This document shows, in pieces, positions 30,139-35,200 of a stretch of DNA of 35,200 nt; position 1 is the stretch's first letter; the number at the start of each line of letters is the position of its first letter. Source of the stretch: an uncultured Oscillospiraceae bacterium (lineage in GTDB: Bacteria > Bacillota_A > Clostridia > Oscillospirales > Acutalibacteraceae); the NCBI GenBank assembly GCA_910589395.1, contig CAJUTL010000029.1, positions 1 to 35,200 on the forward strand, given 5' to 3'. Under the pieces are notes generated by a model. It ran no database searches, was not told the origin of the DNA, and worked only from the letters and a program-made list of their open reading frames with translations. The position numbers and the translations under genes are program-made.

Positions 30139-32023
30139 TCTGAAAGAACACTGCGCCCTGCTGCTGCGGGGCTACCGGCTGATCCTTCAGATCGGCAAGG
30201 GAAAAGAGCTGTTTTTCCACGGGGCGGGAGCCGCTGTTACCGCCATTGCCCCTTTGGTGACCCTGTACTTTTCCGGGCAGATCATCGATGAGCTTTCCGG
30301 GGCAAAGGACGGCCGCCGTCTGCTGGTTTTGGCCGCCCTGACAGTGGGTGTCAATCTTGCGCTGCTGCTGTTGAAAAACCTCTTAAACCGGAAAAAAGAA
30401 GCCGCCACTGCTACCAGCTGGGACGACGCCTACATGACCTACGCCCGAAAAATGCTTTCCATGGATTACGAGCATGTGGAGGACGTGCGCGTCCATGAAC
30501 GCCTGGATCAGATCAAGCAAATGCAAAACTGGTCGGGACACGGGCTGTTCAAGCTGATCCAGGTCGTAGACGGTTTGGTAGAAGGCTTTGTAGGCGCGGT
30601 TTCCTCCTTCGTGCTGGCGATCGGTCTGCTTTTGGTCACTGTGAAAAATCCTGCCGGGCCGGCGGAGGTGCTGGCCTCTCACTGGGGCACCGCGCTCCTG
30701 CTTGCGCTTCTCTTATTGAGCCTGGTGGTCTTCTATTTCCTGTCCAAGCTGGACGCAAAACGGCTGGACGATATGTCCAAGGACATGACCCTGACAAACC
30801 GCCTGTTCAGTTACTTTTATTGGACGCTTCCCTCTGACCACAAGGGGGGAAAGGATATACGGCTTTACGGAGAAACAGAGCTGATCCACAGAGAGATGAA
30901 AGAGGCCACGGAAGAAGACCATCGCTTTTCCAATCAGATCGCCCGGTGGTTCGGCCCTACCGCCGCCCTTTCCGCCGCCGTGCCTTATGTAATGAGCCTA
31001 TTCGTATATCTTGTGGTGGCCGCCAAGGCGTATCTGGGGCTCATTGGCATCGGCGGGGTGGTCACCTATGTGGGCGCGGTCAATCGCTTTTCCGCCGGCT
31101 GCCAAAAGCTGTTTGACGCCCTTTCCGATCTGATGGCAAACCATGCTTCCCTGAAAAATGTGTTTGAGTTTCTGGAGCTCCACAACGACAGGTATAATGG
31201 CACTCTGCCTACGGAAAAGCGGAACGATGGGGAATACCTCATTGAATTTCATGATGTTTCTTTCCGGTACCCGAACACGGAGGCTTACGCCCTGCGCCAT
31301 TTGAATTTGAAGCTGAAGATCGGCGAGCGGCTGGCGGTGGTGGGCAGAAACGGCAGCGGTAAAACCACCATGATCAAGCTTCTCTGCCGCCTGTATGACC
31401 CCACGGAAGGAGTGATCACCCTAAACGGCATCGACATTCAAAAATATAATTACCGGGAATATCTCGACCTGTTTTCCGTGGTCTTTCAGGATTTCCACCT
31501 CTTTTCCTTCGAGCTGGGCCAAAGCGTGGCCGCCAGCATGGAGTATGACGAACAGCGGGTCAGAGACTGCCTCCGGGAAGCCGGCATGGAGGAACGCCTT
31601 TCCAAAATGCCCCATGGCCTTGCCACCTACCTGAACAAGGATTTCGAGGAGGAGGGCGTGGAGGTTTCCGGCGGCGAGGCCCAGAAGCTGGCCATTGCAA
31701 GGGCGCTGTACAAGGACGCTCCTTTCCTGGTGCTGGACGAACCCACCGCCGCATTGGATCCTGTAGCGGAATACGAGGTCTACCGGAAATTTGCGAAAAT
31801 CGCCCGGAATAAAACCTCCGTCTGTATTTCCCACCGGCTTTCCTCCTGCCGCTTCTGCGACCGGATCGCCGTGTTCCAGCAGGGCGAGCTGGTGCAAATG
31901 GGCAGCCATGAATCCCTTCTTCAGGAAGAAACCGGCGTGTACCGGGCCCTTTGGGACGCCCAGGCCCAATATTACGCCCCCGAAGAGCGGGAAGCCCTTG
32001 ACAGAACGCCTGCGGAATGCTAA
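30119..32023 (+). CDS. ABC exporter half-transporter 2 (permease-ATPase)
   Basis: A 634-residue partner of the preceding protein. Membrane region about 25-330; Walker A 'GRNGSGKTT' (409-417), signature 'VSGGEAQ' (516-522, Val for the usual Leu), D540-E541 in 'LVLDEPT', H572 in 'CISHRLSS'. I place the start at 30119, where GGAGGGGAACAGA precedes ATG; the same frame is open back to 29882 but that part only shadows the first gene's ATPase. It overlaps gene 1 by 20 bases, indicating coupled translation. Thirty-six bases after its stop is a near copy of its own ribosome binding site and first codons, the start of a lost third gene. Substrate unknown; no bacteriocin or regulator gene adjoins. Confidence 0.93.
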   Translation: MKQLWRNLKEHCALLLRGYRLILQIGKGKELFFHGAGAAVTAIAPLVTLYFSGQIIDELSGAKDGRRLLVLAALTVGVNLALLLLKNLLNRKKEAATATSWDDAYMTYARKMLSMDYEHVEDVRVHERLDQIKQMQNWSGHGLFKLIQVVDGLVEGFVGAVSSFVLAIGLLLVTVKNPAGPAEVLASHWGTALLLALLLLSLVVFYFLSKLDAKRLDDMSKDMTLTNRLFSYFYWTLPSDHKGGKDIRLYGETELIHREMKEATEEDHRFSNQIARWFGPTAALSAAVPYVMSLFVYLVVAAKAYLGLIGIGGVVTYVGAVNRFSAGCQKLFDALSDLMANHASLKNVFEFLELHNDRYNGTLPTEKRNDGEYLIEFHDVSFRYPNTEAYALRHLNLKLKIGERLAVVGRNGSGKTTMIKLLCRLYDPTEGVITLNGIDIQKYNYREYLDLFSVVFQDFHLFSFELGQSVAASMEYDEQRVRDCLREAGMEERLSKMPHGLATYLNKDFEEEGVEVSGGEAQKLAIARALYKDAPFLVLDEPTAALDPVAEYEVYRKFAKIARNKTSVCISHRLSSCRFCDRIAVFQQGELVQMGSHESLLQEETGVYRALWDAQAQYYAPEEREALDRTPAEC

Positions 32024-32059
32024 ACTCAAAATAGAAAAAGAAAAAGGGGGGGAACAGAA

Positions 32060-32122
32060 ATGAACCAGCTTCGGAAAAACCTGACGGCATTTCGTTCCCC
32101 GCAAATAAAAGAACGGCTTTGA
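32060..32122 (+). pseudogene. Truncated start of a third gene in the ABC operon
   Basis: A strong site (AAGGGGGGGAACAGAA) precedes ATG 32060 and a 20-residue frame, 'MNQLRKNLTAFRSPQIKERL', ending at TGA 32122. The site and first codons closely match those of half-transporter 2 (GGAGGGGAACAGA-ATG, 'MKQLWRNL'). Its last codons already lie in the terminator stem at 32112-32131. I read it as the 5' end of a deleted paralogous gene; a functional 20-residue peptide is possible but less likely. Confidence 0.6.
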
Positions 32123-32131
32123 GCCGTTTTT
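32112..32131 (+). terminator. Intrinsic terminator after the ABC operon (1)
   Basis: AACGGCT-TTG-AGCCGTT followed by TTT; overlaps the end of the truncated third gene. Confidence 0.8.
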
Positions 32132-32148
32132 CCAACTTCCTTGCAGCG

Positions 32149-32184
32149 AACAGCGCCCCGGTTTTTCCGGAGGCGCTGTTTTTT
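32149..32184 (+). terminator. Intrinsic terminator after the ABC operon (2)
   Basis: AACAGCGCC (32149-32157) / GGCGCTGTT (32172-32180) with an inner CCGG/CCGG pair, followed by TTTT. Second of two tandem terminators. Confidence 0.88.
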
Positions 32185-32189
32185 CATTC

Positions 32190-32690
32190 CGGCAGCGAAA
32201 AGCAATGAGGAATGAGCAATTAAGAAGGGCAAAAGCAGAGATTGCTGAATTGTGGGATTTGGCGGCGAGGCGCCGCAGCCATTCGTGAAGCTGCTTGGTG
32301 CGGGAAATCGGTTTCTGACCTGATAGCAAGTAAAGCGCTAAATTAGAATTTAGCAGTTGCCCGCTTACCTCCACCTGTCATTCTGAACGAAGTGAAGAAT
32401 CTCGCCCTTTGGCTCTTTACTCAGGGAATAAGGACGAGATCCTTCGCTCCGCTCAGGATGACAACGGGGGCAGTTAGTGCAATAAATTGGAATTTAGCTG
32501 ACTAACGAATAGCACTAACCCCTTGCCTCCCCTGAAAGGGGAGCCAAGAGTGTGTGTAAATTTATAATTTAGCAGCGTTGGTTACAACGCTTGTGCCCTT
32601 GCCCTCATAATTCCTCATGGTATCCACTGTCCAGCATCTAAATTTCCCTCTCTAACCACTAACAACTAATTACTAACTACTATTTGGGGG
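32190..32690. repeat. Repeat-mosaic spacer
   Basis: No gene. Order: 'GCAATGAGGAATGAGCAATTAAG' tail; a 'GGCGGCGAGGCGCCGCAGCC...TTTCTGACCTGATAGC' module (about 32262-32330); 'TAAATTAGAATTTAG'; a simple TGTCATT palindrome (32375-32463); 'AAATTGGAATTTAG'; a minimal 'CCTTGCCTCCCCTGAAAGGGGAGCCAAG' element (32521-32548); the hairpin AGCGTTGGTTACAACGCT (32574-32591); 'GCCCTTGCCCTCATAATTCCTCAT'; and 'CTAACCACTAACAACTAATTACTAACTACTA' up to 32682. Confidence 0.75.
32375..32463. repeat. TGTCATT palindrome, simple arms
   Basis: CTGTCATTCTGA / CTCAGGATGACA with GAAGAATCTCGCCC / GGACGAGATCCTTC. The arms hold only ACGAAGT and GCTCCGC, with no hairpin cassette. Confidence 0.8.
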
Positions 32691-32697
32691 TCCTTTT

Positions 32698-34068
32698 ATG
32701 GTAACCATCGACCTGGGAAGCGTCAGCTTTCCTTTACGGGAGTTTCAGGATTTTTCCTGGCTTTTGGAGCTGGGAGCTCCCTTTTGCGTATTTTCTCAAA
32801 ACGATTCCGGCAATCTTTCCTTTGGCGTGGAAAAGAATGGCAGGAAGCTGTTTGTCAAATACGCCGGAGCGAAAACGGCGAAATATTCCGGCACGGTAGA
32901 GGCGGCCATCGACCGTCTGAAAAAGGCGGAGCAGGTGTATCTTGCCCTGCCTCACCCCAGTGTGATCCGGTATCTGGGCCGTTTGGAAACGGAGCATGGG
33001 CTTGCCCTGCTCTTTGAGTGGGCTCAGGGCGGCTGCCCCCACGCCCATTGGGAATTTGAGGAAAAGCCGAAATTTACTCACCCGGATTCCGCCTACGTCA
33101 GGCTCCGCGCCCTGCCCCTCACAAAGAAGCGCCGGGCCGCGGAAACGCTGTTTGATTTTCTCTGCTATACGGAAGAGCGGGGCTTTGTGGCGGTGGATTT
33201 TTACGACAGCAGCTTGTTATACAATTTTCTCACCGATACCCTCATCATCTGCGATATCGATCTGTTCCGCAGGGCTCCCCTCCGAAACGACCTGGGGGAG
33301 GATTGGCCCGGTTCGCCTCGCTTAAAGGCCCCGGAGGAAGCTCAGCCCGGCGCGGTGCTGGATTCCCGCACCAATGTTTTTACCCTGGGGAAGCTCTTAC
33401 TGTTCCTCTTTGCCGGGGAGGAGTATCAGGACCGGGCCCACTGGGAGGAAACGGAAGCACGCTTCCGGGCGGTGCAAAAGGCCCTTTCCCCAAAACGGGA
33501 AAACCGGTTCCCCATCCTGAAGGCCTTTCGGGAAGCCTGGAGCCGGGGTGCTTCCGAGGAGGAAAATCTTGTCCTCCGGGAAATAGAAGCCCCGCCGGAA
33601 AAGCGGCGGATCGCCCGGAGTATTCTGGAGGCTTTACCAGGCTGGTTTGGCCTGAAGGAATCCCGGGAGGAATACATTCGGGAAAGCGGCGGCCTTCCCT
33701 TTGCCGCCGTTTTTCAGGGAGAGACTGCCGTGGGCTTTCTCACCGTCCGGGAAACCTCTTCGGAGGCGGCGGAAATCTTCGTGATGGGAGTGCTGCCCTC
33801 AGAGCACCGCCGGGGAGCGGGCAGGCAACTGGTAGAATGGGCGAAAGCCTTCTGCCGCAGGCAAAAGTATGCTCTCCTGCAGGTCAAAACCCTGGACGAT
33901 TCCAACCCCGACCCCGGCTATGCCCGCACCCGTGCTTTCTACTCCGCCATGGGATTTCGCCGCCTGGAATGCTTTCCCACCCTGTGGAACAAGGAAAACC
34001 CCTGTTTGATCATGGTTCAGGCTCTTGCCGTGCCGGAGAAAGGAGAAACACAGTATGAAGATCGTTGA
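32698..34068 (+). CDS. Hanks-type kinase-like domain fused to a GNAT acetyltransferase
   Basis: A 456-residue two-domain protein. Residues about 25-300 follow a Ser/Thr-kinase fold: K54 in 'KLFVKY', 'HPSVIRYLGRL' (86-96), hinge-like 'ALLFEWAQGG', catalytic-loop D167 in 'FVAVDFYDSSLLYN', metal-binding region 'IICDIDLF' (D186/D188), the APE motif in 'RLKAPEE' (211-213), and subdomain IX 'DSRTNVFTLGKLL' (222-234). HRD reads AVD, the usual catalytic-loop Asn position is S172 and there is no glycine-rich loop, so it may be a weak kinase or pseudokinase. Residues about 320-440 are GNAT, with the CoA loop 'EHRRGAGRQL' and 'TRAFYSAMGFRRL'. Only GGGGG serves as ribosome binding site. It overlaps the next GNAT gene by 14 bases. 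No membrane segment. Targets unknown. Confidence 0.83.
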   Translation: MVTIDLGSVSFPLREFQDFSWLLELGAPFCVFSQNDSGNLSFGVEKNGRKLFVKYAGAKTAKYSGTVEAAIDRLKKAEQVYLALPHPSVIRYLGRLETEHGLALLFEWAQGGCPHAHWEFEEKPKFTHPDSAYVRLRALPLTKKRRAAETLFDFLCYTEERGFVAVDFYDSSLLYNFLTDTLIICDIDLFRRAPLRNDLGEDWPGSPRLKAPEEAQPGAVLDSRTNVFTLGKLLLFLFAGEEYQDRAHWEETEARFRAVQKALSPKRENRFPILKAFREAWSRGASEEENLVLREIEAPPEKRRIARSILEALPGWFGLKESREEYIRESGGLPFAAVFQGETAVGFLTVRETSSEAAEIFVMGVLPSEHRRGAGRQLVEWAKAFCRRQKYALLQVKTLDDSNPDPGYARTRAFYSAMGFRRLECFPTLWNKENPCLIMVQALAVPEKGETQYEDR

Positions 34069-35002
34069 TTTCCGCCGGGAGCATATCCCGCAGGCGGCGG
34101 CCCTGGCCCTTTCCTGTTATGAGGAGGAACGCCGCCACGCAAGGGCGCTTCCCAAGGCTTCGGCGCTGCTGGATCTGGAGCCCTTTGCCGAAAACGGTCT
34201 GGGCGCCGCCGCTCTGGAGGGGGACGCCCTGGTGGGCTTCCTCTGCGCCGTTTCTCCCTTTGCACACGCCTTTCGTTCCACTGACGCGACAGGCGTGTTT
34301 TCCCCCATGGGGGCCAATGGAGCAAGGCCGGAAAACCGGGAGAAGATCTATGCCGCTCTCTATTGCCACGCTGCCCGAAAATGGGTCAAAGCCGGGGCCG
34401 TCAGCCACGGTATCTGCCTTTATGCACACGATCAGGCTGCCCAAACACAGTTTTACCAATACGGGTTTGGTCTGCGGTGTATGGACGCTATCCGAAAAAC
34501 AACGCCGCACCCCTCCGTTTCGCTTCCGGGCTACACAGCTTCAGAGCTTTCGCCGGAAGAATGTGCGGCCGCATACCCGCTGGAGCTTGCACTGCACAGG
34601 CATTACCTGGAAAGCCCGTTCTTTATGAACCGGGCTCCGGAAACCATGAACCAGTTTCAGAACTCCTTCTCCTCCGGCACAGACCGGTGCTTCGTCTCCC
34701 GCTGTCAAGGGGAACTTTGCGCCTTTCTCCGGCTTTCCCCCTCTGGGGAGACCTGTGTTGCCGGAGGCCCTGATTACCGCCATATCACCGGGGCGTACTG
34801 TCTGCCGGAGCACCGGAGGAAGGGTGTGTTCACAGCGCTGCTGGAATATGTGTCCGCCGCATTGTATAAGGAGTGGATCCCCCTTTTGGGGGTGGACTTT
34901 GAAAGCATCAATCCCCCGGCATCTGGCTTCTGGAATCGCCACTTTACCTCCTACACCTGCGGCGTTGTTCGCCGGATCGATGAACATATTCTATTGGCGT
35001 AA
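34055..35002 (+). CDS. Tandem-GNAT acetyltransferase
   Basis: A 315-residue protein with two GNAT-like halves. The first (about 1-155) has 'AAALEGDALVGFLCAVSPF' and 'AAQTQFYQYGFGLRCMDA'. The second (about 165-315) has 'CFVSRCQGELCAFLRLSPSGE' and the clear CoA-binding motif 'HITGAYCLPEHRRKGVFTALLEYVSAAL', ending 'GFWNRHFTSYTCGVVRRIDEH'. Only the second half keeps the R-x-x-G signature, so it is probably the active one. GAAAGGAG eleven bases upstream of ATG 34055 sets the start; the frame opens at 34025 without a site. It overlaps the kinase-GNAT gene by 14 bases, so the two products are made together and probably act in one pathway. Substrate unknown. Confidence 0.85.
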   Translation: MKIVDFRREHIPQAAALALSCYEEERRHARALPKASALLDLEPFAENGLGAAALEGDALVGFLCAVSPFAHAFRSTDATGVFSPMGANGARPENREKIYAALYCHAARKWVKAGAVSHGICLYAHDQAAQTQFYQYGFGLRCMDAIRKTTPHPSVSLPGYTASELSPEECAAAYPLELALHRHYLESPFFMNRAPETMNQFQNSFSSGTDRCFVSRCQGELCAFLRLSPSGETCVAGGPDYRHITGAYCLPEHRRKGVFTALLEYVSAALYKEWIPLLGVDFESINPPASGFWNRHFTSYTCGVVRRIDEHILLA

Positions 35003-35019
35003 AAAGCAGGGGGGCTATG

Positions 35020-35200
35020 GGGGCATGAGCAATTAGCAATGAGAAATGAGCAATGATTAAGGGCAAAGGCACAGGCGCTGAAAATAATACAAGCGTTGTA
35101 ACCAACGCCTGTAAATTGGAATTTATTGTACTAACGAATAGCAAAAACCCCTTGCCTTTCTCGCCTGTCGGCTCGGTTGCTGTGCCCCGGTGGGGCACGC
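35020..35200. repeat. Repeat-mosaic spacer running off the window
   Basis: 'GAGCAATTAGCAATGAGAAATGAGCAATG' tail; the hairpin AAGCGTTGTAACCAACGCCT (35091-35110), inverted relative to those at 24939 and 32574; 'AAATTGGAATTTATTG'; 'CCCCTTGCCTTTCTCGCCTG'; and the beginning of a second 'GGTTGCTGTGCCCC' element at 35175. The modules appear largely in reverse order compared with 24900-24980. No gene seen. Confidence 0.75.

Noticed and set aside
1..35200. CRISPR array
   Set aside because: Repeats are palindromic, scattered over spacers and interrupted by genes; there is no regular repeat-spacer spacing and no cas gene.

Overview
The window reads as chromosome of a GC-rich, Gram-positive, strictly anaerobic Clostridia-type bacterium, most likely an Oscillospirales/Ruminococcaceae-like gut organism. 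This is inferred from strong AGGAGG-type ribosome binding sites, a rubrerythrin, two Fe-S aldo/keto reductases, DegV, DUF2752 and YtvI-type membrane proteins, an intracellular GH39 xylosidase, and long spacers full of palindromic repeats. Genus cannot be fixed from sequence alone. No rRNA, tRNA, CRISPR array, phage or transposase gene was seen. Coding is mostly housekeeping and accessory metabolism: 27 apparently intact CDS and two truncated gene starts.

Layout. 1-518: repeats. 519-2324: adenine deaminase. 2325-3058: repeats. 3059-3373: small membrane protein, convergent with a minus-strand group (8286 down to 3453) holding an EF-G-like GTPase, a CE1/EstA-type esterase and a GH39 beta-xylosidase. 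8952-13551 (plus): unknown TIM-barrel-like protein, RlmI-type rRNA methyltransferase, DAHP synthase, nucleoside phosphorylase, MazG-like pyrophosphohydrolase and a decapitated SDR remnant. 16612-13992 (minus): zinc-ribbon membrane protein, AI-2E/YtvI-type permease, double GNAT. 16891-17430: rubrerythrin. 18501-18052 (minus): GNAT. 18641-20416: MarR regulator and MATE exporter behind an operator-like inverted repeat. 20547-21443: DegV, convergent with a DUF2752 protein. 22337-24623: tandem Fe-S aldo/keto reductases behind a MerR-type 19-bp-spacer promoter. 25108-25884: metallo-beta-lactamase-fold hydrolase. 26286-27806: secreted, membrane-anchored seven-repeat RCC1 protein, with a 160-bp MITE-like element exactly at its stop codon. 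28300-32023: two-gene ABC exporter followed by the start of a lost third gene. 32698-35002: Hanks-kinase/GNAT fusion overlapping a tandem-GNAT gene.

The most unusual features are not classical genes. Nearly every long spacer is a mosaic of the same palindromic modules. One family has a fixed outer stem with interchangeable hairpin cassettes inside its arms, and two copies about 11 kb apart in opposite orientation differ at only 2 of 120 positions by my reading, which points to recent movement. Two truncated gene starts (13480 and 32060) sit beside such spacers, suggesting the repeats take part in deletions. The MITE splits the RCC1 stop codon from its terminator and duplicates the TAA.

Functional links: the xylosidase and esterase suit intracellular breakdown of acetylated xylo-oligosaccharides; adenine deaminase, nucleoside phosphorylase and MazG-like protein suit purine salvage and nucleotide clean-up; rubrerythrin and the Fe-S reductases suit redox stress in an anaerobe; MarR-MATE and the ABC pair suit efflux.
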